Source: Thermoanaerobacterium sp. CMT5567-10
GTDB lineage: Bacteria; Bacillota; Thermoanaerobacteria; Thermoanaerobacterales; Thermoanaerobacteraceae
Length of the DNA stretch: 64,000 nt
Assembly: GCF_030534315.2 (NCBI RefSeq)
Contig: NZ_CP130558.2
Coordinates: forward strand, 496,001-560,000
Direction of reading: 5' to 3'
Shown: positions 57,380-64,000 of the stretch, piece by piece
Layout: every line of letters starts with the position of its first letter
Position numbering within the stretch: position 1 is the stretch's first letter
Position numbers and translations under genes: made by a program
The notes under the pieces: generated by a model
What the model was told of the DNA's origin: nothing
The model's database searches: none
What the model saw: only the letters and a program-made list of their open reading frames with translations

Positions 57380-57436
57380 CTGCTTATCCCCTTTCTCTAA
57401 TGTTTGACTAAGCAAACATCTTAAAATACAAATAAA

Positions 57437-57464
57437 ATATTATGCGATTTGTAATAGTTGGCAA
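57437..57464 (-). promoter_or_regulatory. Internal promoter candidate before the transporter genes
   Basis: On the minus strand, TTGCCA (57464-57459), 16-base spacer, TAATAT (57442-57437), 58 bases before the LplB-type start. Confidence 0.45.
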
Positions 57465-57482
57465 CGATTTCTATATAGTCAC

Positions 57483-57524
57483 AAACTTAAATAGTATGAC
57501 AATCACAATACTAAATACAAGTTT
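57483..57524. promoter_or_regulatory. Imperfect inverted repeat after uxuA
   Basis: Plus-strand AAACTTAAATAGTAT (57483-57497) faces ATACTAAATACAAGTTT (57508-57524). The right arm read on the minus strand (CTTGTATTTAGTAT) resembles the duplicated operator near the GntR gene, so this may be a third, weaker site or a processing hairpin. Confidence 0.35.
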
Positions 57525-57527
57525 ATC

Positions 57528-58598
57528 TCAAGACATCTTTTGAATTGCCTCCCATAAACCATTTAAATATGCTACACCTAAGGCCCTGTCATAAAGCCCA
57601 TATCCTGGTCTAGCTTTTTCACCCCATATCATCCTTCCATGGTCCGGCCTTATATATCCTTCAAACCCTATATCATAGTAAGCTTTCATTATCTCAAACA
57701 TATCAAATGACCCTTCACTTGATAGATGTGATGTCTCATAAAACTTACCATCACCTGTAAATTTTATATTCCTTACATGGCCAAAATGGATTCTTCCCAT
57801 CTTTCCAAAATGCTTTACAAGCTCTGGTATATTGTTTTTAGGGTTTGAGCCTAGTGAACCGCTGCAAAGTGTCAATCCATTATACGGGCTATCTACAAGG
57901 TTTACAATCCTTTCAAGGTTCTCCTTGCAGGTCACAATCCTCGGCAGTCCAAATAATGACCATGGCGGATCATCTGGGTGTATAGCCATCTTTACATCGT
58001 ATTCTTCACATGTAGGCATGATATTTTCTAAAAAGTACTTAAGATTATCAAATAATTTTTCCTCATCTACATCCTTATACATATCAAATAGCATTCTTAA
58101 TTCTTTTAGGCGGTCAAGTTCCCAACCAGGTAGTATAAAACCATTTGAGCCATTATCCATGTCTTCAATAAGCTTAAGCGGATCTTTCCCCCTTAACATA
58201 TCTTCATCGTAAGACATCACATATGAACCATCAGGCAATTTTTCATTTAAATTCGTTCTTATCCAGTCAAATACAGGCATGAAGTTGTAGCACACAACTT
58301 TAATACCAAGTTTGCCCAGATTCTTGATGGTCTCCTTGTAGTTTTCAATGTATCTATCTCTCGTTGGAAGTCCAAGCTTAATATCTTCGTGAACATTTAC
58401 ACTTTCTATAACCTCCAACTCTAGACCATATGATTCAACTTTTTTCTTCAAATCAAGAATTTTTTCAATCGGCCATACTTCTCCAACAGGTACATCGTAT
58501 AAAGCCCCTACAATTCCATAAACACCTGGTATTTGGCGAATCTGCTGAAGCGTAACACTGTCATCTTTTTCGCCAAACCATCTGAAAGTCATCTTCAT
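57528..58598 (-). CDS. uxuA: Mannonate dehydratase
   Basis: A 356-residue enzyme that converts D-mannonate to 2-keto-3-deoxygluconate, a step of the glucuronate pathway. It shows the UxuA pattern [43 protein letters not shown], the metal-site region [10 protein letters not shown], and [17 protein letters not shown] and RPDHGRM. The length is normal. It is the second gene of the unit, after the GntR regulator. UxaC and UxuB, needed for the pathway, are not in the window. Confidence 0.95.
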   Translation of the reverse strand: MKMTFRWFGEKDDSVTLQQIRQIPGVYGIVGALYDVPVGEVWPIEKILDLKKKVESYGLELEVIESVNVHEDIKLGLPTRDRYIENYKETIKNLGKLGIKVVCYNFMPVFDWIRTNLNEKLPDGSYVMSYDEDMLRGKDPLKLIEDMDNGSNGFILPGWELDRLKELRMLFDMYKDVDEEKLFDNLKYFLENIMPTCEEYDVKMAIHPDDPPWSLFGLPRIVTCKENLERIVNLVDSPYNGLTLCSGSLGSNPKNNIPELVKHFGKMGRIHFGHVRNIKFTGDGKFYETSHLSSEGSFDMFEIMKAYYDIGFEGYIRPDHGRMIWGEKARPGYGLYDRALGVAYLNGLWEAIQKMS

Positions 58599-58639
58599 AT
58601 ATCCTACTCCCTTATTGTAGATTTTTAGTGCAACATTTT

Positions 58640-59326
58640 TTATTGTTTGAAATATTCTGAGTACTTTTCTTTGAGAAGAATTACATCTCTATCTATCATT
58701 GTTAAGTGATCACTGATTATTTTTAGTCCTCTTTCCTCATCCTTGTCTTTTATCGATTCGATAAGCTGCTTGTGATCATCAATTATTGCATTCCAGTCAG
58801 TATCAGACGACAATCTTAAAGTCCTTATTCTGTCATAATCACCGCTTATAAACCTTATGGCCGACCATATCCTATCCATTTTGCATCCCCTGTATATAAG
58901 CTCATGCATCTCGTTGTCCAGATCAAATATGGTTATATAATTTTCTTTCATGACACAGAATTCTTGCTGGTTTATATTCGCTTCAAGCTGAAATAAGATG
59001 TCATCTGGAAATTCCCTGCAAGCCTGCTTTACGATTTCTCTCTCAAGATTTACCCTCATGAATTTTGCTTCTTGAGCACGCTTTATATCTATCAAAGAAA
59101 CAAACGTGCCTTTTTGTGGGTAGATTTCAATCAGTTCTTCATTTGCCAGCCTCGTAAATGCTTCTCTAATAGGCGTCCTACTGGTTTCAAAGGCATTAGC
59201 TATATCATTTTCAGATATAACTTCGCCAGGCTTTAAATTGATGTCGATTATGTTCTTTCTGATCATCCTGTAGATGTAGTCTTTTTTAGACTCGTACGTA
59301 TTGTTTTCTAAAAGTTCCAATGCCAT
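58640..59326 (-). CDS. GntR family regulator, FadR/UxuR subgroup
   Basis: A 228-residue regulator. The N-terminal winged helix (about 10-75) reads [56 protein letters not shown]. The all-helical FCD ligand domain (about 85-220) has Asp/His residues that usually bind a metal and a carboxylated sugar acid. Position before uxuA suggests it senses a hexuronate or mannonate-like intermediate and represses this operon. A repeated 22-base site upstream is its likely operator. GGGGATGTGAAGCG precedes the ATG. Confidence 0.9.
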   Translation of the reverse strand: MALELLENNTYESKKDYIYRMIRKNIIDINLKPGEVISENDIANAFETSRTPIREAFTRLANEELIEIYPQKGTFVSLIDIKRAQEAKFMRVNLEREIVKQACREFPDDILFQLEANINQQEFCVMKENYITIFDLDNEMHELIYRGCKMDRIWSAIRFISGDYDRIRTLRLSSDTDWNAIIDDHKQLIESIKDKDEERGLKIISDHLTMIDRDVILLKEKYSEYFKQ

Positions 59327-59358
59327 CGCTTCACATCCCCTATCTTAATACTTGTATT

Positions 59359-59380
59359 CTTGTATACTAGCATATTAATA
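59359..59380 (-). promoter_or_regulatory. Operator candidate, copy 1 (near the GntR start)
   Basis: A 22-base sequence beginning CTTGTATACTAG and ending TATTAATA (plus strand), identical to 59513-59534 except for one base (C versus T at the 13th position). It lies 33 bases upstream of the GntR start codon. Such a tandem copy is typical of autoregulated GntR-family genes. Confidence 0.6.
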
Positions 59381-59512
59381 TTCATACTTCTATATATTCG
59401 ACATAATTTTTAAAATTCCTTCTTTTTTATTTGATTTTTTCTTCTGCTTAAAAATATTTCATAGGGGACATAAAGCGTAATGTGTTAAGTAATAATCACT
59501 TTAGTTTTTAAA

Positions 59513-59534
59513 CTTGTATACTAGTATATTAATA
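59513..59534 (-). promoter_or_regulatory. Operator candidate, copy 2 (at the transcription start)
   Basis: The second copy of the 22-base element. Its core ATACTAGTAT is a perfect palindrome. It begins 12 bases downstream of the -10 box, so a bound repressor would block initiation or early elongation. Confidence 0.65.
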
Positions 59535-59545
59535 TGTCGTTTTAT

Positions 59546-59573
59546 ATTATAATATATTCTACGCAAATTTCAA
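59546..59573 (-). promoter_or_regulatory. Promoter of the glucuronoxylan operon
   Basis: On the minus strand, TTGAAA (59573-59568), 16-base spacer, TATAAT (59551-59546). Perfect -10 box. The predicted start is near 59540, directly before operator copy 2. Confidence 0.65.
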
Positions 59574-59631
59574 AAATCCTTCTTGTTTTTAAAAATTTTT
59601 TTCTAGAAAAATAAAACATGAATGAGTGCTA

Positions 59632-59668
59632 AAAAATAAGGCACAAGATAGTTTTCACTTGTGCCTTG
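59632..59668 (-). terminator. Terminator of the ferritin-like gene
   Basis: AAGGCACAAG (about 59638-59647) pairs with CTTGTGCCTT; on the minus strand ATTTTTTAG follows. Confidence 0.8.
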
Positions 59669-59687
59669 AAAAAGTATGTATAAAAGT

Positions 59688-59993
59688 CTATTTGTTGTTT
59701 TTTTCAATCATTTCTTCTACTTCCTTTGCTCCTTCTTCATACAGCTTTTCTTCGTCTGGAGATAATTCCTTCAAAAGCCTCAAAAATTCTCCAGCATGCA
59801 CTCTTTCTTCGTTTGCTATATCTACTAAAACGTCTTTTGCTAATTTGTTATCTGTTGACTCTGCTAGCTGCATGTATAACTGTATAGCCTCATACTCTGC
59901 CGCCACCATAAATCGTATAGCTCTTATAAGCTCCTCATGTGTAATCTTGTTTTTATTTGCAAGCCCAGCAAATGGAGTACCAAAACCAGGCAT
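59688..59993 (-). CDS. Small ferritin-like (rubrerythrin/EncFtn-type) diiron protein
   Basis: A 101-residue, mostly helical protein. The first helix has AAEYEAIQLYMQLAES (Glu33, Glu35 region) and the second has DIANEERVHAGEFLRLLKEL, that is the E-x-x-H iron-ligand pattern of rubrerythrin-like proteins. The length and the two-helix layout resemble half-ferritins that dimerise, including encapsulated ferritins. Likely role: iron binding or peroxide defence in an anaerobe. No encapsulin gene is visible in the window. The ATG at 59993 follows AAAAGGGGG. Confidence 0.78.
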   Translation of the reverse strand: MPGFGTPFAGLANKNKITHEELIRAIRFMVAAEYEAIQLYMQLAESTDNKLAKDVLVDIANEERVHAGEFLRLLKELSPDEEKLYEEGAKEVEEMIEKNNK

Positions 59994-60100
59994 ATTGTAG
60001 CCCCCTTTTATATTATATTCGATTACACATCCATTATATCATAAGAATAGCAATTTACCTAATTTTATCAATTTTACTCAAGAGCCTTTTCTAGTTGAAT

Positions 60101-61405
60101 CTATAACAAGCTTACATCTTCTCCTTTAATAACTCTATTCATGTTTCTTACAGCGCACATATTTCCGCACATTGTACATGTTTCACTGTCATGTGGTAGA
60201 GATTCACTTCTATACCTCTGTGCTTTTTCAGGATCTATTGCTAATCTAAACATTTCATCCCAATCAAGCTTTTTTCTTGCATAAGCCATATCATTATCCC
60301 ATTTTTCTGCATTGCGTATACCTTTTGCCAGATCTGCTGCATGGGCAGCTATTTTAGAAGCAATGATGCCTTCCTTCATATCTTCAATCGTTGGAAGCCT
60401 CAGATGTTCCGCAGGTGTAACATAACACAGGAAATCCGCCCCACTTGCTGCAGCAATGGCACCGCCAATTGCACTTGTAATGTGATCATATCCAGGGGCA
60501 ATATCTGTTACGATTGGTCCCAATACATAAAACGGCGCACCATGACATAGCTTTTTCTCCAGCAAAACATTTGCTTCGATTTCATTTAGCCTCATATGAC
60601 CAGGTCCCTCAATTATCACTTGAACATTCTTTTCATAAGCTCTTTTTGCAAGTTCGCCCAGGGTTATAAGCTCTTTTATTTGGCATGCATCTGTCGAATC
60701 ACTTATACAACCTGGCCTTAATGCATCGCCAAGGCTTATGGTTACATCGTACTCAGCACATATGTCAAGAATATCATCAAAATACTCATAAAAAGGATTT
60801 TCATTATCATTTAATTCCATCCACGTATATAACAAAGAGCCTCCGCGTGAAACGATATTAAGAAGTCTTTCATTTCTTTTAAAAATTTCCGCTGTCTCTC
60901 TATTTATGCCTGCATGGATGGTCATAAAATCAACGCCATCTTGTGCATGCCTTTCAACGATTTTTATAAATTCTGAAGGAGTTATGTCTTTTAAATCTTT
61001 GTCGTAATATCCTACAGCATCATATACTGGAACAGTACCTATCATGGCTGTAGAAATACCTATCAATCTGTTTCTAAATTCAAAAGTTTTACCATATGAA
61101 CTTAAATCCATGATTGACTCTGCTTTCATTTCTATTGCTTTTTTTGCCTTTTCTAATTCTGCATCTACATTGTTGCAGTCCCTTGATACACCTAGGTTTA
61201 CATTTATTTTTGTTCTAAGGCCTGCCCCTACACCTTCTGGACTAAGTGCTTCATGGTTTTTATTCGCAGGTATAACTACTTCACCAGAAGCTATCTTACT
61301 CATCAATAAATCAACTTCAATATCTTCTTTAGCTGCCACAACATTCATCTCTTCTGTAATAATTCCTTTTTTTGCTGCGTCTAACTGTGTAGTATAATTC
61401 ATCAT
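60101..61405 (-). CDS. thiC: Phosphomethylpyrimidine synthase
   Basis: Radical SAM enzyme that turns aminoimidazole ribotide into HMP phosphate for thiamine. The product of about 434 residues shows the ThiC core ([84 protein letters not shown]). The C-terminal iron-sulfur motif is CTMCGNMC (CX2CX3C); the common form in longer ThiC proteins is CX2CX4C. The start is ATG 61405 after AAAGGATGACC; the frame stays open into the riboswitch, which is not coding. Regulated by the TPP riboswitch upstream. A BzaF-like function is an alternative, but the riboswitch favours thiamine. Confidence 0.93.
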   Translation of the reverse strand: MMNYTTQLDAAKKGIITEEMNVVAAKEDIEVDLLMSKIASGEVVIPANKNHEALSPEGVGAGLRTKINVNLGVSRDCNNVDAELEKAKKAIEMKAESIMDLSSYGKTFEFRNRLIGISTAMIGTVPVYDAVGYYDKDLKDITPSEFIKIVERHAQDGVDFMTIHAGINRETAEIFKRNERLLNIVSRGGSLLYTWMELNDNENPFYEYFDDILDICAEYDVTISLGDALRPGCISDSTDACQIKELITLGELAKRAYEKNVQVIIEGPGHMRLNEIEANVLLEKKLCHGAPFYVLGPIVTDIAPGYDHITSAIGGAIAAASGADFLCYVTPAEHLRLPTIEDMKEGIIASKIAAHAADLAKGIRNAEKWDNDMAYARKKLDWDEMFRLAIDPEKAQRYRSESLPHDSETCTMCGNMCAVRNMNRVIKGEDVSLL

Positions 61406-61484
61406 GGTCATCCTTTCATAAATTATTTTTTTGATACTTGTAAAATGAAGGGGAGAAAGAAGGTAGTATTTAATGTCATAATAA

Positions 61485-61514
61485 TAAAAAAGCCTTACCG
61501 CATGGTAAAGCTTT
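61485..61514 (-). terminator. Riboswitch-controlled terminator before thiC
   Basis: On the minus strand AAAGCTTTACC-ATGC-GGTAAGGCTTTTTT forms a hairpin with a T-run, between the TPP aptamer and the thiC start. It should form when TPP is bound. Confidence 0.75.
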
Positions 61515-61524
61515 ATAATAACAG

Positions 61525-61612
61525 ACATTTGCTTCCCTACGGTAGTATTAACTACATCAGGTTCTAAGGGTCAGGTTTTACCTTCTCAACCAAAATGGTT
61601 CCCCCGCAAACT
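61525..61612 (-). ncRNA. TPP riboswitch (THI element)
   Basis: The minus strand has the conserved THI-box blocks in order: GGGGGAACC near 61610, TTGAGAAGG, CTGACCCTTAGAACCTGATG, and TACCGTAGGGAAGC. They correspond to the P2-P5 arms that bind thiamine pyrophosphate. Followed by an intrinsic terminator and thiC, so transcription stops when TPP is abundant. Confidence 0.95.
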
Positions 61613-61728
61613 AATTTCACAAGTATTAAATTTAATCTAATTATACTTTAAAACAGTAAATTTGTAAAGGTAAAAAATTATATCCATAGTATTTTAAGTA
61701 AAAGCAATTAGAGCTTGTAAGCCTCAAA

Positions 61729-62232
61729 TCACTCCTCTATCATGATAGATTGCATGTCTTCTATAAACTGTACTACATCCCTTCTTAAATTATCAACAGT
61801 ATGGGGGAAAATATCTAGTAGTCTTTCTATGCGTTCTGATACTAGGTTAAATCCATAAACATTACGAAATACATGACAAAATCCCCTAAATTCATTAAGC
61901 AAAAACTTTGAATTAGAACTAATAAAAGCCGGCCTTTCTCCTTCTATAGGAGTCGACATTTGTTCAAGTAATTCTAGATGCCATTCAGAGCTTGAAGGGA
62001 TCAAATTATCTATATTTCTACCCACAATTTTAAACATATTCTCAACGGAAGTATAAAAATCATGAAAAATAGAGCCAACAGCCCTTAGCATGAAATCATC
62101 AGCCAATTTCTCTCTTCTGTTTTTACTATCTAATAAGCCTCTCTCATTTAAAGTATCATATAATTTCTGTATATTCTCAAGTTCTAACTGTAGTCTTGCT
62201 AATGTGACTTTAATTTTATTAATATCCGTCAC
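61729..62232 (-). CDS. HepT-like toxin-family protein, probably catalytically degenerate
   Basis: A 167-residue all-helical protein of the HepT-like group that pairs with MNT nucleotidyltransferases. The active site of HepT ribonucleases is R-x4-H-x-Y; the matching region here reads FCHVFRNVY (118-126), where Cys119 stands for the Arg and Asn124 for the His, with only Tyr126 kept. So the ribonuclease is probably inactive, or the family uses other residues. Its ATG overlaps the MNT stop by four bases. The alignment is by eye. Confidence 0.72.
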   Translation of the reverse strand: MTDINKIKVTLARLQLELENIQKLYDTLNERGLLDSKNRREKLADDFMLRAVGSIFHDFYTSVENMFKIVGRNIDNLIPSSSEWHLELLEQMSTPIEGERPAFISSNSKFLLNEFRGFCHVFRNVYGFNLVSERIERLLDIFPHTVDNLRRDVVQFIEDMQSIMIEE

Positions 62233-62606
62233 TCTATAATCTTCCCTTCTCTTAATATTTCATTTAGCAGAGATTTATAAGCTTCTTTTTGCGTAACTAT
62301 GCTTATTTTATAAGGCTTTGCAACATTTTCAACATCAATCAACATTGTCCAATAGTTAAATTTACTATCATCCCATCCATCAATAAAAATATCAATATCA
62401 GATAGATTATAAAAACGGTCATCTCTTGCAAGTGAACCATACAATATAACCTTATCAACAAAATACTTTTCTTTTAATATCTTTGCAATTTTATATACTC
62501 TATCAAAAGCTTCTTTTTTTCTATACGTTTCTATTTCTCTATCTTTCTTGACTTTTATACGCCATGTTTCACGTATATTTTTTCTCTCTTGATCCGAAAG
62601 CGGCAC
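62229..62606 (-). CDS. MNT-type nucleotidyltransferase antitoxin (MntA-like)
   Basis: A 125-residue minimal nucleotidyltransferase. The motif GSLARD...SDIDIFI holds Gly57-Ser58 and Asp70/Asp72, the metal and nucleotide site. In HepT-MntA pairs this enzyme AMPylates and silences the toxin. The start is GTG 62606 after AGGTGGTGAT. The operon order (antitoxin first, four-base overlap) is standard. An extended, charged N-terminus (1-35) precedes the core. Confidence 0.85.
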   Translation of the reverse strand: MPLSDQERKNIRETWRIKVKKDREIETYRKKEAFDRVYKIAKILKEKYFVDKVILYGSLARDDRFYNLSDIDIFIDGWDDSKFNYWTMLIDVENVAKPYKISIVTQKEAYKSLLNEILREGKIIE

Positions 62607-62694
62607 AATATCACCACCTAAAATTTATACGGCTTAATTTTATCATTTTACATCAAAATAATCAATTCACTTAAAATATATAATAAACCATCAA

Positions 62695-62724
62695 AAAAGT
62701 GAAGGGGGTTCCTTCACTTTTAAT
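62695..62724 (-). terminator. Terminator of the asr operon
   Basis: AAAAGTGAAGG (62695-62705) pairs with CCTTCACTTTT (62711-62721). On the minus strand the stem is followed by TTTTTTGATGG. Confidence 0.85.
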
Positions 62725-63738
62725 TTAACATTCACAAACAGGCTTAACATTTATATTTGACCTGTATTCAGTTTCTGCCCAAAATATTCTATCTGCAACC
62801 ATAGCTTCAGGGTTTAATTCTACACCCTTTAATATAAGCTCTTTAAATTTATTGTATCCAGCTCTGTCTATCAAGTGACCTCCATGGAGATATACTGGTT
62901 TATGATTCAATACTTCCGCAGAGAAATCTTGCCAATTTTTAAGTATGCCCAGCACTACATCTTCTGTTACCCAATTCAAGAAAATCTTTCCCATCCGAGG
63001 TGTCTGTTTTCCGGTTCTACCACCAATGAGGACTCTGTAGAATTTCTTAGGATTTCTAGACCAAGCGCCTGTAGGACATACAAGTGCACACTCACCACAA
63101 CCAACACAACAGCATGAATCTTTCTCGATTTTTCCATTTACCATGTATAAAACACCTGTAGCATGTTGTTTACAAGCCTCGATACATTTCTTGCATCCTA
63201 TACAGCGATCATAATCATATTCTGTTTTAGTGATGCCGATAATTCCAAAATCGTTGAAATGAGCCTTTGCACAGTCATTAGGACATCCGGCTATGCTGAC
63301 TTTTATATGATAATCACTTGGAAAGACGATTTTTTCAATTTTCCTTGCAAGTGATGTTGTGTCGATATTTGCCTTTATGCAGTGTTTATTTCCTATGCAA
63401 GCCATGATGTTTCTAGAACCTATCGTTGGATATCCATTGTCATCTACTTCCATGTCAACACCACAAAGCTCTACTTCTATCTCTTTAATGAACGTCTTTA
63501 TATACTTATTGACTTCATCGATATTTTCGTACTTTATTCCAGGAATTGATAAAGTTTGTCTAACGCCAAGATGAAATTGTCCATTCCCCCATGTTTTTGC
63601 AATATGCTCTACATATGACAGATATTTAGCATCCATTACACCGCCTGGAACGCGCATCTGCAGCATGAATTCACCGCGGACTTTCGATTGCCTGTAACAA
63701 TTTCTGCGGACTTTTTTTACATCTATATCATAGTTCAT
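62725..63738 (-). CDS. asrC: Anaerobic sulfite reductase subunit C (siroheme subunit)
   Basis: A 337-residue catalytic subunit that reduces sulfite to sulfide with NADH-derived electrons. N-terminal half: nitrite/sulfite reductase ferredoxin-like domain (KVRGEFMLQMRVPGGVMDAKYL). Middle: CIGNKHC and SIAGCPNDCAKAHFNDFGI, cysteines that coordinate the siroheme-linked cluster. Then two 4Fe-4S ferredoxin motifs (CIGCKKCIEAC and CVGCGECALVC). The start is ATG 63738 after GGAGGTG. It is last in the asr operon, 17 bases after asrB. Confidence 0.94.
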   Translation of the reverse strand: MNYDIDVKKVRRNCYRQSKVRGEFMLQMRVPGGVMDAKYLSYVEHIAKTWGNGQFHLGVRQTLSIPGIKYENIDEVNKYIKTFIKEIEVELCGVDMEVDDNGYPTIGSRNIMACIGNKHCIKANIDTTSLARKIEKIVFPSDYHIKVSIAGCPNDCAKAHFNDFGIIGITKTEYDYDRCIGCKKCIEACKQHATGVLYMVNGKIEKDSCCCVGCGECALVCPTGAWSRNPKKFYRVLIGGRTGKQTPRMGKIFLNWVTEDVVLGILKNWQDFSAEVLNHKPVYLHGGHLIDRAGYNKFKELILKGVELNPEAMVADRIFWAETEYRSNINVKPVCEC

Positions 63739-63755
63739 TACATACACCTCCACAT

Positions 63756-64000
63756 TTAATCAAGTAAATCCTTTGCTTTTGTGTAATTAAACACAGGACC
63801 TTCGAGGCAAACATACGTCTCGTTTATCTTGCAGTGACCGCATTTTCCAACTCCGCAAGACATCTTTCTCTCAAAGGAAACCCAAATTTTATCTTCTGGT
63901 ACCCCATTTTTCAATAATTCTAATGCTGTAAAATGCATCATCACTGGCGGACCAACGACAATGACATTGTAATCATCAAAGCTATCAAATGGTATTTTAC
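63756..64000 (-). CDS. asrB: Anaerobic sulfite reductase subunit B (C-terminal part, runs off the window)
   Basis: The frame stays open to the right edge and shows the C-terminal end of a flavin/NADH-dependent electron-transfer subunit: DYNVIVVGPPVMMHFTA followed by the 2Fe-2S cluster motif SCGVGKCGHCKINETYVC. AsrB passes electrons to AsrC. About 80 residues are visible; the flavin and NAD domains lie beyond the window. Confidence 0.92.
   Translation of the reverse strand, partial: KIPFDSFDDYNVIVVGPPVMMHFTALELLKNGVPEDKIWVSFERKMSCGVGKCGHCKINETYVCLEGPVFNYTKAKDLLD

Larger units (their letters stand above)
59327..59687. other. 361-bp control region of the glucuronoxylan operon
   Basis: Holds, from right to left on the minus strand, the terminator of the ferritin-like gene (59632-59668), a -35/-10 promoter (59573-59546), operator copy 2, a leader of about 180 bases, and operator copy 1 just before the GntR start. 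No ORF was found. Confidence 0.6.

Noticed and set aside
61406-61528. N-terminal extension of the thiC frame
   Set aside because: It translates the TPP riboswitch terminator region and lacks a ribosome site; the true start at 61405 has AAAGGAT.
1-64000. CRISPR arrays, tRNA or rRNA genes and intact insertion sequences
   Set aside because: No regularly spaced direct repeats, cloverleaf-like sequence, rRNA sequence or transposase frame with terminal repeats was found by reading; a CRISPR finder or tRNAscan run could still detect what the eye misses.

Overview
The window looks like a thermophilic, anaerobic, xylan-degrading Firmicute, most probably a Thermoanaerobacterium (T. saccharolyticum / T. 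xylanolyticum group). The reasons are AT-rich DNA with strong GGAGG ribosome sites, an S-layer-anchored GH10 xylanase, GH39/GH52/GH67/CE7 xylan enzymes of the type known from that genus, an anaerobic sulfite reductase and a TPP-riboswitch-controlled thiC. The species assignment is inference from protein resemblance; no 16S gene is present.

Layout. Positions 1-9.3 kb hold housekeeping genes: the end of an unknown gene, a calcium P-type ATPase, a DUF2225 protein, a YkvI-like membrane protein, an LCP cell-wall ligase, galU, a NusG paralogue (LoaP) and a phosphohexomutase. From 9.5 to 18.9 kb is a defence island: an Rpn-type nuclease and a complete type II Wadjet (JetABCD) operon, headed by a MIF-like tautomerase gene. 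From 18.9 to 26.3 kb are a FtsX/MacB-type ABC transporter with a TetR regulator and a palindromic operator candidate, a decayed antitoxin/PIN-toxin locus fused by a deletion to a broken flavin-oxidase-like gene, an SDR dehydrogenase and a copper-amine-oxidase-fold surface protein.

Positions 26.4-59.4 kb are a carbohydrate island in four transcription units: (a) two tandem solute-binding proteins, two permeases and a polysaccharide deacetylase; (b) a divergent cytoplasmic GH10 enzyme; (c) an LplABC-type importer followed by the secreted SLH xylanase, divergent from a YesMN-type two-component system; (d) a long minus-strand unit, GntR regulator - uxuA - two permeases - binding protein - GH67 alpha-glucuronidase - two Gfo/Idh/MocA oxidoreductases - GH52 - GH39 - CE7. 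Together they form a route from glucuronoxylan to monomers. The surface xylanase cuts xylan, and ABC importers bring in (aldouronic) xylo-oligosaccharides. Cytoplasmic esterase, alpha-glucuronidase, xylanase and beta-xylosidases finish hydrolysis, and UxuA takes part in hexuronate breakdown. No ATPase subunit for any sugar importer is present, so a shared MsmK-type ATPase elsewhere is implied. A stem-loop follows every sugar-binding-protein gene.

Positions 59.6-64 kb hold a small ferritin-like protein, thiC with its TPP riboswitch, a HepT/MntA-type toxin-antitoxin pair whose toxin appears to have lost its catalytic motif, and the asrB (partial) - asrC genes of anaerobic sulfite reductase.

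No tRNA, rRNA, CRISPR array or intact insertion sequence was seen. The best candidates for something new are the MIF tautomerase-Wadjet coupling, the paired oxidoreductases in the glucuronoxylan operon, the duplicated operator of the GntR regulator, and the conserved hairpin after each binding-protein gene.
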